The notes under the pieces: generated by a model
Databases searched by the model: none
What the model saw: only the letters and a program-made list of their open reading frames with translations
Told to the model about the DNA's origin: nothing
Shown here: piece after piece, positions 18,136 to 26,261 of the stretch
Layout of the letters: each line of letters opens with the position of its first letter
How positions within the stretch are numbered: position 1 is the stretch's first letter
NCBI RefSeq assembly: GCF_014645835.1
Contig: NZ_BMMM01000001.1
Span: 186,001-250,000 of the forward strand
Reading direction: 5' to 3'
DNA from: Streptomyces albiflavescens
GTDB lineage: Bacteria; Actinomycetota; Actinomycetes; Streptomycetales; Streptomycetaceae
Length of the DNA stretch: 64,000 nucleotides
Made by a program: the position numbers and the translations under genes

Positions 18136-18675
18136 GTGAAGGCACCCGAAGAGTCCGATGAGACGGTTGTCACCACCGGCGCGTCGGCGGACGCGACCGG
18201 CACTTCGTCGGACACGGCCGGCACATCGGCCGCCGACGCGGCTGTCGAGAGCATTCAGCGCGAGATGACCGCCTTCGCCCGGCGGGCCCGGGCCACGGCG
18301 GGGCGCATGCACCCCGAGCTGTCCCTGGTCTCGTACACCCTGCTCGGTCACCTGGAGGAGTGCGGCGGCTGCCGTGCCACCGACCTGGCCTCGCACTACG
18401 CGCTCGACAAGTCCACCGTGAGCCGTCAGGTGGCCGCGCTGCAGCGGGCCGGGCTCATCGAGCGGCGGCTGGACCCCGACGACCATCGGGTGCAGGTACT
18501 GCATCTGACGGAGGCGGGCACCCGGATTCTCGCTCAGGTCACCGAGAGCCGCCGTGACGCGTTCCGGGAGCGGCTCTCGGGCTGGCCGGAGGAGGATCTG
18601 GAACGGTTCGCCGCGTATCTCGTGCACTACAACACGGCGCACGAACCGCCCGTCAGAAAGGGATCCGCGAGCTGA
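18136..18675 (+). CDS. MarR-family transcriptional regulator
   Basis: 179 residues from GTG 18136 (GGAGGAAGG at 18122-18130). The first 40 residues are a Thr/Ser/Ala/Asp-rich extension not typical of MarR. The winged helix follows (LGHLEECGGCRATDLASHYA, DKSTVSRQVAALQRAGLIER, DDHRVQVLHLTEAG). The two Cys in ECGGC could allow thiol or metal sensing, which is inference. Likely represses the divergent membrane protein. Confidence 0.92.
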   Translation: MKAPEESDETVVTTGASADATGTSSDTAGTSAADAAVESIQREMTAFARRARATAGRMHPELSLVSYTLLGHLEECGGCRATDLASHYALDKSTVSRQVAALQRAGLIERRLDPDDHRVQVLHLTEAGTRILAQVTESRRDAFRERLSGWPEEDLERFAAYLVHYNTAHEPPVRKGSAS

Positions 18676-18709
18676 GGAGCTCCCGCCCGCGGTCGTCAGG
18701 TCCGCGTCG

Positions 18710-19462
18710 TCATCGGGCTCCCACGACCTCGTCCCCCAGGCGCTCCGGCACCCGTGTGGCCATGAACCGGGTGGTGCGGCGCAGTCGGAAGCCCAGGGAT
18801 TCGTAGAGGCGAATGGCGCTGGTGTTGCCCGCGGCGGTGTGCAGGAAGGGGGTCTCGCCGCGCTCGCGGATGCCGTGGGCCACGGCCAGGATGAGCCGGG
18901 TGGCCAGGCCCTCGCCGCGGAAGCCGGGGTCGGTGCAGACGGCGCTGATCTCGGTCCAGCCCGGCGGGTGCAACCGCTCCCCCGCCATGGCGATCAGGGC
19001 GCCGTTCCGGCGTATTCCGAGATAGGTGCCGAGCTCGACGGTGCGCGGCAGGAAAGGGCCGGGTCTGGTCCGTTCGACCAGGTCGAGCATCTCGGGCACG
19101 TCGGCCGGACCGAGCCGCAAGGCCTCGGCGTCCGGCGCCACGGCGAGCCCGTCGTCGACGAGTTGGACGCCCTCCAAGCTGAAGGTCACCTCCCAGCCGT
19201 CGGGGGTCTGCCCGGTGAAGCCCGCCAGCGGGGCCTCGCCACCGGGGCCCACCAGGACCGCCAGATCCGCCCAGTCGACGGCATCCGGCGCGTCGGGCAG
19301 GGCCAGCCACGGCGATACGTCCGCGGGGTAGCGCAGGACGCGGCCGCGGCGTTCGGCGAAGTGGGCGTGCGGGCCCGTGAGGGAACCGAGGGCGGGATTG
19401 TCCAGCGGGTGCGGTCCGGTCGGCGTACCGAGCCCCGGATGCTCCGGCGAGTGCGCGCTCAT
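18710..19462 (-). CDS. GNAT-family N-acetyltransferase
   Basis: 250 residues. The C-terminal half has the FR47-type GNAT fold: TEISAVCTDPGFRGEGLATR with the acetyl-CoA loop (R-G-E-G-L-A), then NTSAIRLYESLGF. The N-terminal half is less conserved and probably gives substrate specificity. Its ATG overlaps the stop of the upstream quinone oxidoreductase (ATGA), so the two are translationally coupled. Confidence 0.9.
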   Translation of the reverse strand: MSAHSPEHPGLGTPTGPHPLDNPALGSLTGPHAHFAERRGRVLRYPADVSPWLALPDAPDAVDWADLAVLVGPGGEAPLAGFTGQTPDGWEVTFSLEGVQLVDDGLAVAPDAEALRLGPADVPEMLDLVERTRPGPFLPRTVELGTYLGIRRNGALIAMAGERLHPPGWTEISAVCTDPGFRGEGLATRLILAVAHGIRERGETPFLHTAAGNTSAIRLYESLGFRLRRTTRFMATRVPERLGDEVVGAR

Positions 19463-20379
19463 GCGGACACCTCGATCACGATCTTGCCGCGCGCGTGACC
19501 GTCCTCGACGGTGCGCAGTGCCTCACCGGCCCGATCGAGCGGGAACGTCCTGGTCACGAACGGCCGCAGCTTTCCGTCGACCACGAGCTTCGCCACCTCG
19601 TCGAGCACGGCGGCCGTCCGGGCCCGTGCGACGGGTACGCCCCCGAGCCGCGCGACCGTCTCCCGGTCGGCACCCGTGATCAGCTTCGTACGGTCGGTCA
19701 GCAGCGTCGCCGCGGCTTCCAGAACCTCGCCCCCGACGAGGTCGAACACGGCGTCCACGCCGTCCGGCGCCGCCGCGCGCACCCGCTCCGCGAGGTCGGG
19801 CCCCGACGGGATGTGCAGGGCTCCGAGCGACTCGACGAAGTCCTTCTTGCCGTCGCCCGCGACCCCGACGACGCGCAGCCCGAAGGCACGCGCGATCTGC
19901 GTGGCGGCGACGCCGACCCCGCCGCCCGCGCCGGTGATCAGCACGGTGGCACCAGAAGGAAGATCCAGCTGGCGGATTCCGTCGTACGCGGTGGCCGCCG
20001 CGACGGGCAGCGTCGCGGCCTCCGTGAACGACAGCTCGGCGGGCTTGTGCGCGGTGACGGCGACGGGCAGGAGCGTGTGCTCCGCGTACCCGCCGGTCAC
20101 CGGGTTGCCGAAGACCTCGTCCCCCGCGCTGAAGCCGGTCACGTCGGCGCCGACCTCCTCGACGACCCCCGCGACCTCATTGCCGAACACGGCGGGCAGC
20201 TCGGGCTCCGCGACGCCCGGGCGGCGGTACCCCGTCCGCTGTTTCCAGTCGACCGGGTTCACACCGGCCGCGCGCACTGTGACGAGGATCTGGCCGGGGC
20301 CCGGGCTCGGCCGGCCCCGCTCCACCAGGGCCTCGACCTCGGGGCCGCCGTACCGCGTGAAGACGTACGCCTTGGGCAT
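19459..20379 (-). CDS. NADP-dependent quinone/alkenal oxidoreductase (MDR family)
   Basis: 306 residues of the zinc-free medium-chain dehydrogenase/quinone reductase type. The catalytic fold spans 1-125 (VNPVDWKQRTGYRRPG, FGNEVAGVVEEVG), followed by the NADP-binding Rossmann fold (VLITGAGGGVGVAATQIA near 150). No structural zinc cysteines are present. It would reduce quinones or enones. First gene of a two-gene operon with the GNAT enzyme. The shortest TA-flanked element (20460-20496) lies 80 bp upstream. Confidence 0.93.
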   Translation of the reverse strand: MPKAYVFTRYGGPEVEALVERGRPSPGPGQILVTVRAAGVNPVDWKQRTGYRRPGVAEPELPAVFGNEVAGVVEEVGADVTGFSAGDEVFGNPVTGGYAEHTLLPVAVTAHKPAELSFTEAATLPVAAATAYDGIRQLDLPSGATVLITGAGGGVGVAATQIARAFGLRVVGVAGDGKKDFVESLGALHIPSGPDLAERVRAAAPDGVDAVFDLVGGEVLEAAATLLTDRTKLITGADRETVARLGGVPVARARTAAVLDEVAKLVVDGKLRPFVTRTFPLDRAGEALRTVEDGHARGKIVIEVSA

Positions 20380-20459
20380 CTGCTCCCTCTCTCCTTCACT
20401 GTCACCAGTCGCGGGGCCGCTGTCACCGGTTGTAGTTTTACGGGCCACCGGACTGGCTC

Positions 20460-20496
20460 TAGGGGGACGCCGCGGAGATCCATCAGAAACCCCCTA
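20460..20496. mobile_element. Minimal TA-flanked derivative of the 203-bp element
   Basis: TA-GGGGG, about 22 internal bases including GCGGAGATCCATCAGAAA, then CCCCC-TA. It retains one terminal repeat and the G5/C5 ends of the element at 13454-13656, and both outer flanks read CTAG. It looks like a nearly complete internal deletion that kept the transposase-recognised ends. Confidence 0.65.
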
Positions 20497-20608
20497 GCGG
20501 CAAGGAAGATCGCGGCACGGCTATTCCCCGGCCTCGGGAGAGTTCATGCGTCCGCAATGATCGGGGGGCGCCCCGGCACGGAGCAGGGTGCACCACGGCG
20601 TACGGTTG

Positions 20609-20622
20609 AATGCGTAAGCATT
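20609..20622. promoter_or_regulatory. AATGC-GTAA-GCATT inverted repeat upstream of the molybdopterin gene
   Basis: Perfect 5-bp arms about 55 bp upstream of the start at 20677, AT-rich against its surroundings. Candidate operator; no linked regulator. Confidence 0.35.
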
Positions 20623-20676
20623 GATCAGGCTCGACCCGCGGGCCGCCGTCCCGGACGGCCTGGAGGCACCACCCGT

Positions 20677-21282
20677 ATGAACGTCACGCGAGGCTTCACC
20701 GGGCGCCCGCGCGCCCACAACACCGGACTGCCGCCCGGGCAGTACGACGCGGGCGACGACTGGCCCGTCCTGTCCGCCGAGGTCACACCCGTCCTGGCGC
20801 CCGGCGACTGGACCTTCCGGATCGACGGTCTGGTGGCCGAGCCGCGCACCTGGGGCTGGGAGCAGGCGCACGCGCTGCCCGCCTCGGCGTACGAGGGCGA
20901 CATCCACTGTGTGACGAGCTGGTCGAAGTTCGGGGTGCGGTTCGGGGGCGTGTCCCTGAACGCGTTCCTGGACATCGTGCGTCCCGACGCGACCGCCACC
21001 CACGCGGTGGCGTACTCGCACACCGGGTACACCACAAACCTTCCGCTCGCCGACCTCACCGGCGGCCGGGCCTGGATCGTGTGGGAGTACGACGGGAAGC
21101 CGCTGTCGGCCGAACACGGCGGCCCGGCACGGCTGATCGTGCCGCATCTGTACTTCTGGAAGAGCGCGAAGTGGATCGCGGGCTTGCGGATCCTCGACCA
21201 CGACGAGCCGGGCTTCTGGGAGCAGAACGGCTATCACGCACGCGGCAACCCCTGGGAAGAGCAGCGCTACTCCGGTGACTGA
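20677..21282 (+). CDS. Molybdopterin-dependent oxidoreductase, sulfite-oxidase fold
   Basis: 201-residue single-domain protein of the sulfite oxidase/MsrP-like molybdenum family. The DIHCVTSWSKFGVRFGGV segment holds the Cys that ligands molybdenum, and HTGYTTNLPLADLTGG and LIVPHLYFWKSAKWIAGL are conserved. No twin-arginine signal is present, so it probably works in the cytosol. It overlaps the next gene, a flavin-dependent reductase, by 8 bp, so the pair is likely a two-component redox system with electrons flowing from NAD(P)H through flavin to Mo or the reverse. Substrate unknown. Confidence 0.9.
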   Translation: MNVTRGFTGRPRAHNTGLPPGQYDAGDDWPVLSAEVTPVLAPGDWTFRIDGLVAEPRTWGWEQAHALPASAYEGDIHCVTSWSKFGVRFGGVSLNAFLDIVRPDATATHAVAYSHTGYTTNLPLADLTGGRAWIVWEYDGKPLSAEHGGPARLIVPHLYFWKSAKWIAGLRILDHDEPGFWEQNGYHARGNPWEEQRYSGD

Positions 21283-22078
21283 GACGGCCGTATCCCCGAT
21301 GACCGAGACCTTCGTACCCCCGATGACCGAGACCTTCGTACCCCCGACGGCCTTCGCCGTGCCCGGGCGGATCGCCGTGAGCAGTCGTGCCGCGGTCACC
21401 TGGCAAACGGCCACGCTCACCGAGATCCGCCGGGAGACACCGCACGCCGCCACCTTCCGGTTCGCGGTTCCGCAGTGGATGGGGCATCTGCCCGGGCAGC
21501 ATCTGATGCTGCGGCTGACCGCCGAGGACGGGTATGTGGCGCAGCGCCATTACTCCATCGCGTCGCCGCCCGATGACACCGGGCACATCGAGCTGACGCT
21601 CGATCATGTCGAGGGCGGCGAGGTCTCCGGCTGGTTCCATGAGGTCGCCGAGCCCGGCGACTCGGTCGAGGTGCGCGGCCCGCTCAGCGGCTTCTTTGCC
21701 TGGCCCGGCGACCGGCCCGCGCTGCTCATCGGTGCCGGCTCCGGTGTCGTACCGCTGATGTCGATGCTGCGCCACCACCGCGCGCGGGCTCTGGACGTGC
21801 CGCTGCGACTGCTCGTCTCGGCGCGCAGCCCCGAGGAGCTCATCTACGCGCGGGAGTACGGCCCGGAGACCACGCCCGTGTTCACGCGCGGCGCGCCGGA
21901 CGGTGTGCCGGTGGGACGTATGACGGCCGCCCATGTGGCGCCGCTCCTGGCCGAGCAGCCTCCCGGTGGGTGGGAGGCCTATGTGTGCGGCTCCAACGGG
22001 TTCGCGGAGCACGCCTCGCGATTGCTCGTGGAGGCGGGTCAGCCCGTGGACCGGATTCGTATCGAGCGGTTTGGCTGA
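21275..22078 (+). CDS. FAD/NAD(P)-binding ferredoxin-reductase-type oxidoreductase
   Basis: 267 residues from GTG 21275, overlapping the molybdopterin gene. The FAD motif RHYSIASPP is near residue 90, the NAD(P) motif LLIGAGSGVVPLMSML near 150, and the C-terminal YVCGSNGF is typical. No 2Fe-2S domain is fused. Residues 8-24 are an exact 8-residue tandem duplication (MTETFVPP twice) ahead of the fold, produced by a 24-bp DNA repeat. Likely electron partner of the preceding protein. Confidence 0.92.
   Translation: MTETAVSPMTETFVPPMTETFVPPTAFAVPGRIAVSSRAAVTWQTATLTEIRRETPHAATFRFAVPQWMGHLPGQHLMLRLTAEDGYVAQRHYSIASPPDDTGHIELTLDHVEGGEVSGWFHEVAEPGDSVEVRGPLSGFFAWPGDRPALLIGAGSGVVPLMSMLRHHRARALDVPLRLLVSARSPEELIYAREYGPETTPVFTRGAPDGVPVGRMTAAHVAPLLAEQPPGGWEAYVCGSNGFAEHASRLLVEAGQPVDRIRIERFG
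21297..21344. repeat. Perfect 24-bp tandem duplication inside the reductase gene
   Basis: Two identical 24-bp units (21297-21320, 21321-21344) lengthen the N-terminus of the reductase by 8 residues in frame. This looks like a recent slippage event in a dispensable extension. Confidence 0.8.
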
Positions 22079-22100
22079 GGCGTTTCCCGCGTCCCCGCCG

Positions 22101-22994
22101 TCAGTTGTGCGGCACGACGGCCACGGGACACGTGGCGTGATGGATGAGTGAGTGCGCGGCGCGGCCCAGGCCCTCATCCGAGCGGCGACCGATGACGAGC
22201 AGACCGGCCCGGGTGGACGCCTTCAGCAGATGGTGTCCGGGGTGGCCGTAGACGACCTGCTCGGAGACGGGCGTCTCGGGGAACTTGTGGCGCCAGGACT
22301 GCAACGTGCTGGTCAGCACGTTCCGCTTGCCGTCCTCCCGCTCGGCCGTGTCGCCGGGCAGGGGCACCCCGGGCGCGAAGCCGCGCAGTGGGGGCAGGGT
22401 CCAGGTGTGCACCACGTGCAGCGGCGCCGAGCGGACCGCGGCCGTGTCGAAGGCGTAACGGATGAGGTCGTCCGCCGGGTGGTCCAGGTCGAGGCCGAGG
22501 ACCACCGGAAGGTACGGGGCGGCGCTCGGGGGTGTGCCGTCGACCGTGGGCATCCGTTCGTCCTCGGGGAGTTCGCCCGCGCGCACCAGCACGACCGGGT
22601 GTTCGGCGCCGGCCGCGACGGCGAGGGCGACCGAGCCGATCAGGAATCCGGCGAACCCGGTGAAGCCGCGTGAGCCGAGGACCAGGGTCTCGGCCTCCGC
22701 GGCCTCCGCGAGCAGCGCCGGGACGGCGGGGGTGTCGGTGGTACGGGCGATGATGTCCAACGCCGGGTGGGCGTAGGACAGTTGGATCGCGGCGCGGTCG
22801 AGTGCGGAGCGGGTGCGCCCGGCCGGGACGTCGACGTCCGGGATCCGCGCGGGCACGACGGGGTTCGGCCCGGCGTGCAGCAGCCGCAGGGGGAGACGGC
22901 GACGTCCGGCTTCGCGGGCCGCCCAGTCGGCGGCGTCCAGACTGGCGCGCGAGCCGTCGATGCCTACGGTGATGGTGCGGGTGCCGATGGTCAT
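22101..22994 (-). CDS. Tandem-domain universal stress protein
   Basis: 297 residues with two Usp folds (about 8-145 and 155-296). Domain 1 has TITVGIDGSRASLDAADWAA and VLGSRGFTGFAGFLIGSVA, the ATP-binding G-x2-G-x9-GS form. Domain 2 has VVLGLDLDHPADDLIRYAF and VIGRRSDEGLGRAAHSLIHH followed by CPVAVVP. ATP-binding Usp proteins accumulate in DosR/OsdR-type hypoxia and dormancy regulons. It is divergent from the NarL-type response regulator; the gap holds two proposed operator sites and a long hairpin. In Streptomyces coelicolor a Usp gene is likewise near osdKR. Confidence 0.93.
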   Translation of the reverse strand: MTIGTRTITVGIDGSRASLDAADWAAREAGRRRLPLRLLHAGPNPVVPARIPDVDVPAGRTRSALDRAAIQLSYAHPALDIIARTTDTPAVPALLAEAAEAETLVLGSRGFTGFAGFLIGSVALAVAAGAEHPVVLVRAGELPEDERMPTVDGTPPSAAPYLPVVLGLDLDHPADDLIRYAFDTAAVRSAPLHVVHTWTLPPLRGFAPGVPLPGDTAEREDGKRNVLTSTLQSWRHKFPETPVSEQVVYGHPGHHLLKASTRAGLLVIGRRSDEGLGRAAHSLIHHATCPVAVVPHN

Positions 22995-23174
22995 GGCTCC
23001 TGCCTTCCGGGGAGTTCGGTGGTCGGCCGGTCCAGGGCTGCCGTTCACCGCTCGGAGTGAGTGCGCGAGTTCCACAGCGGGCGCGGTTCAGTCGTACGGC
23101 GCTGGAATCGGCGCGGGGTCCGCTGTGGACGCTCGCAGCCGTCCCCGGTGCGCCGGGAGAGGCGAACCGGCCTC

Positions 23175-23231
23175 CCCCGTGGGCCGAACGGCCCGCGTGT
23201 CGCGGGCGCCCGAGCCGCTCGGCCCACGGGG
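23175..23231. promoter_or_regulatory. Long inverted repeat with embedded GGGCCG-AA-CGGCCC box
   Basis: CCCCGTGGGCCGA (23175-23187) pairs perfectly with TCGGCCCACGGGG (23219-23231); the loop itself holds GCCCGCG-tgt-CGCGGGC. The left arm contains the 14-bp box 23181-23194, the same arms as at 384-397 and 1961-1974. It lies between divergent Usp and response regulator genes, so a regulatory role is likelier than termination. Confidence 0.55.
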
Positions 23232-23376
23232 AAGTGGAGGCGCGCACCCGGGGACACGGCCGGCACCGCGTCGCGCCGCTCCGACGTCATGGGGACGCGC
23301 CGAACCGGAGTGGAACAGGAGGACGGCGTGACGCGTGCGGTGCACTCCCCCTACGACAGCCGCGCACCCCTGTGAA

Positions 23377-23392
23377 GGGACCATTCGGCCCT
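23377..23392. promoter_or_regulatory. GGGACCATTCGGCCCT, proposed DevR/OsdR-type box
   Basis: Near-palindrome resembling mycobacterial DosR boxes (GGGAC core left, GGCCC right), about 170 bp upstream of the response regulator start. It matches the site at 3538-3553 at 14 of 16 positions in the opposite orientation. Suggests autoregulation. Confidence 0.5.
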
Positions 23393-23460
23393 GTCGAGGC
23401 ATGCCGCAGTACGCGACGATCGATCGCGGGCCTCTGCCTCCGGGGCCCAGCATCCGGGGA

Positions 23461-23553
23461 GCAGTGGACCGTACAGGACGCAGTGGACCGTCCGGGGAGC
23501 AGTGGACGTCCAGGAAGCAGCGGACGTCCAGGAAGCACTGGACCGTCCGGGAA
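23461..23553. repeat. Five imperfect 18-19 bp tandem repeats before the response regulator
   Basis: Copies begin at 23461, 23480, 23499, 23517 and 23535, each of the form GCAGTGGAC(C)GTCCRGGRA, ending 9 bp before ATG 23563. Copy lengths of 18 and 19 mean the array is not codon-periodic, which argues against translation through it. It may hold repeated half-sites or form leader structure. Confidence 0.65.
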
Positions 23554-23562
23554 GCGGTGAAC

Positions 23563-24264
23563 ATGGACGAACCAGAGCACGCGCCGCCCACGCCACCCGT
23601 CAGGGTGTTCCTTCTCGACGACCACGAGGTGGTCCGCCGGGGACTGCACGACCTCATCGACGCCGAGCCGGACATGGAGGTCGTCGGGGAGGCCGGAACG
23701 GGTGCGGAGGCGCTGGTCCGTGGACCGGCGCTGCGGCCCGACGTGGCGATCCTGGACGTCCGGCTCCCGGACAGTGACGGGATCACCGTCTGCCGTGAAC
23801 TGCGCACGCGGACGCCGGGGTTGGCGTGTCTGATGCTGACGTCGTTCGACGACGACGATGCGCTGCTGGACGCGATCATGGCGGGGGCGTCCGGCTACGT
23901 GCTCAAGCAGATCAGGGGCTCGGATCTGATTTCGGCGGTCCGTACGGTCGCCTCCGGGCAGTCGATGCTCGATCCGGCGACGACCGCGCGGCTGATGAGC
24001 GCCCTCAGGGATCCTCGGGGCGAGGGCGCCGCACAGCAGGAGGAGGACGCCCGGCTGACCGTACTCTCCGAGCGGGAGCGGGAGATCCTCGCCCTCATCG
24101 GCGAGGGGCTCACCAACCGGCAGATCGGCGAGCGGTTGTACCTCTCCGAGAAGACGGTGAAGAACGGGATTTCGCGGTTGCTCGCCAAGTTGGGGGTGGA
24201 GCGGCGCATCCAGGCCGCGGTGATCGCGGCACAGTTCCCGCCGCGGCCGGGGCGGGAGGGGTGA
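23563..24264 (+). CDS. NarL/FixJ-type response regulator, DevR/OsdR-like
   Basis: 233 residues. The receiver domain (12-130) has acidic pair DD at 19-20, phospho-acceptor Asp65 in AILDVRLPD, and Lys in GASGYVLKQ. The LuxR-type HTH (about 165-225) has LSEREREILALIGEGLTNRQ and LSEKTVKNGISRLLAKLGV, the sequence also seen in mycobacterial DevR. ATG 23563 is chosen; the frame is open to 23335, but that stretch is the tandem repeat array. It is convergent with the GAF kinase, its expected partner. Gene content (Usp, Hsp20, CBS) matches the dormancy regulon of OsdKR in S. coelicolor; orthology is inferred. Confidence 0.93.
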   Translation: MDEPEHAPPTPPVRVFLLDDHEVVRRGLHDLIDAEPDMEVVGEAGTGAEALVRGPALRPDVAILDVRLPDSDGITVCRELRTRTPGLACLMLTSFDDDDALLDAIMAGASGYVLKQIRGSDLISAVRTVASGQSMLDPATTARLMSALRDPRGEGAAQQEEDARLTVLSEREREILALIGEGLTNRQIGERLYLSEKTVKNGISRLLAKLGVERRIQAAVIAAQFPPRPGREG

Positions 24265-24280
24265 CCCGGGCGGGACGGAC

Positions 24281-25984
24281 TCAGCGTGACCGGAGCGGCA
24301 CCCGCCACTCCAGGCGTGTACCGCCTCCCTGACGCGTCGTCACTGTCAGTCGCCCACCCAGCCGTTCGGCCCGTTCCGCGAGGTTGCGCAGTCCGCTGCG
24401 GCGGCCGCTGTCCGTCTCCATGCCGACGCCGTTGTCGTCGATGCGGAGCGTGAGGTGCCCCTCGCGCACGACGAGGGCCACCTCCGCCGCGGTGGCCGCC
24501 GCGTGCCGGGCCACATTGGTGAGAGCCTCGCCGACGACGGCGACGGCGTCCTCGGCGATGGCGCCCGGGACGTCCACGTCGATCAGCCCCTCCATACGCA
24601 GGGCGGGCGTGAAGCCGAGCACGCCCGCCGCCTCCTCCAGCGCGCGCACGACGCGGATGCGCAGACCGGCGTCGGGGGTCTCGTGGGCGCGCAGTCCGAA
24701 GATGGTCGACCGGATGATCTTGATGGTGGTGTCCAGGTCGTCGACAGCCCGGCCGAGCCGTTCGGCGGCCTGCGGATGCTGCACGAAGCGCTGGGCGCTC
24801 TGCAGGGTCATCCCGGTCGCGAACAACCGCTGGATCGCCAGATCGTGCAGGTCGCGGGCGATCCGGTCGCGGTCTTCGAGCAGGCTCATCTGCTCTGCGT
24901 CGCGCCGCCGTTCCGCCAGTTCCATCGCGAGGGCCGCCTGCCCGGCGAACCCGAGCAGCGGCACGGTCTCGACCTCCGTGAAGGGCGGCCTCGCGGCGCC
25001 CCGGGCCAGCACGAGGACACCGCGCAGCCCCTCGCGGGTGCCCATGGGCACGGCGACGGCGGGCCCGAGGCCCTCCCAGCGGTCGGGGCCGTAGGTGATC
25101 CGGGTGTCCTTGCGGACGTCGGCGGTGTTCACGAGCGTGCCCGCGGTCAGGGCGGCGCCGGCGAAGGTGCCCTCCCTGGGCAGCACGAGTCCCAGGTGTT
25201 TCCCGGCCTGGTGCCCGAGCGCGAGCGCCCCGCGCAGGTCGCCGGTGCCCTCGAGCACGAGGTCGACGACGCCCAGATCGGCCCCGGTGATCTCCCGGGC
25301 CCGCTCCAGCATGACTTCCATGACCTGCGTCTCCGGCACCCCGGACAGCAGCCCGCTGGTGATCTCCGCGCCCGCCTCCAGCCAGCGTTCCCTGAGCCTG
25401 ACCTCGGCGTACAGGCGGGCGTTCTCGATGGCCACACCGGCGGCCACGGCGAGCGTGGCGAGGACGGCCTCGTCCTCGGGGTCGAACTCTCCGCCACCGC
25501 GCTTCTCGGTCAGATAGAGATTGCCGAAGACCGTGTCGCGCACCCGGATCGGGGCGCCGAGGAAGCTGCGCATCGGCGGGTGGTGCGGCGGGAATCCGGA
25601 CGACGCGGGATGCTCGGACAGCTCCGCGAGCCTCAACTGCTCCGGGTTCCGGATGAGTTCGCCGAGCAGACCGTGCCCGGAGGGCAGGTCGCCGATGGCC
25701 GCCCTCACCTCTTCGCTCACGCCCACGGTGATGAACTGCGCGAGCTTGTGCCGCTGGCCGATCACGCCGAGCGCTCCGTACTCGGCGTCCACCACAACGA
25801 CGGCGGCCTCGACGATACGGCGCAGCACTTGCGCCAGGTCGAGCTCGCGCCCCACCGACAGCACCGCCTCCAACAGGCTCTGGAGCCGGTCACGGGTGCC
25901 CCGGACGGCCTCGATCCGCCCCTGCAGCTCCTCCAGCAACTCGTCCAGGCGCAGCTTCGGCAACCCGGCCCCGTCCCCGCCCAT
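24281..25984 (-). CDS. GAF-domain sensor histidine kinase, DevS/OsdK-like
   Basis: 567 residues from ATG 25984 (GGGGAGGGG upstream). Two GAF domains (about 45-190 and 215-360) are followed by the HisKA_3 dimerisation helix with phospho-acceptor His in DRDRIARDLHDLAIQRLFA (about residue 385) and an HATPase domain (GEALTNVARHA, then DDNGVGME and GLRNLAERAERLGG). Related DevS/DosT kinases bind heme or an iron-sulfur cluster in the first GAF and sense O2/NO. A His in the first GAF is possible as ligand but cannot be confirmed. No membrane segments. Convergent partner of the regulator at 23563. Confidence 0.93.
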   Translation of the reverse strand: MGGDGAGLPKLRLDELLEELQGRIEAVRGTRDRLQSLLEAVLSVGRELDLAQVLRRIVEAAVVVVDAEYGALGVIGQRHKLAQFITVGVSEEVRAAIGDLPSGHGLLGELIRNPEQLRLAELSEHPASSGFPPHHPPMRSFLGAPIRVRDTVFGNLYLTEKRGGGEFDPEDEAVLATLAVAAGVAIENARLYAEVRLRERWLEAGAEITSGLLSGVPETQVMEVMLERAREITGADLGVVDLVLEGTGDLRGALALGHQAGKHLGLVLPREGTFAGAALTAGTLVNTADVRKDTRITYGPDRWEGLGPAVAVPMGTREGLRGVLVLARGAARPPFTEVETVPLLGFAGQAALAMELAERRRDAEQMSLLEDRDRIARDLHDLAIQRLFATGMTLQSAQRFVQHPQAAERLGRAVDDLDTTIKIIRSTIFGLRAHETPDAGLRIRVVRALEEAAGVLGFTPALRMEGLIDVDVPGAIAEDAVAVVGEALTNVARHAAATAAEVALVVREGHLTLRIDDNGVGMETDSGRRSGLRNLAERAERLGGRLTVTTRQGGGTRLEWRVPLRSR

Positions 25985-26261
25985 GCGCCCCTCCCCAGGC
26001 GAGAGGCGACGAGACGTCACCACTCTGGCTCTCACCGTAGCCGCTGAACGTGGCCGGGGCAGCGGGGAGTCGAATGTGGCCGAGACGTGGCGAAGCTGCC
26101 CTGCGCACGACTTCGCGACCGGCCTCACCCACACCGGTGCGGACGCCGGACGCACGCACCGCACGAGGGGCTCGGACACCGGTGGGAGCAAGGCTTGGCG
26201 ACCTCCGACGGCACCCGTACGGTGTGATCATCCGCACCCCTGATGTCAAAGGTGGTCCTTC

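Noticed and set aside
23175..23231. Hairpin as transcription terminator
   Set aside because: It lies between two divergently transcribed genes, so no upstream transcript needs termination there, and there is no T-tract.
23335..23562. Upstream extension of the response regulator
   Set aside because: Would translate the 18/19-bp tandem repeats; unit length is not a multiple of 3 and receiver text begins after 23563.
24455..26047. Plus-strand frame of 530 codons antisense to the GAF kinase
   Set aside because: Mirror of an obvious histidine kinase; no domain in the translated text.
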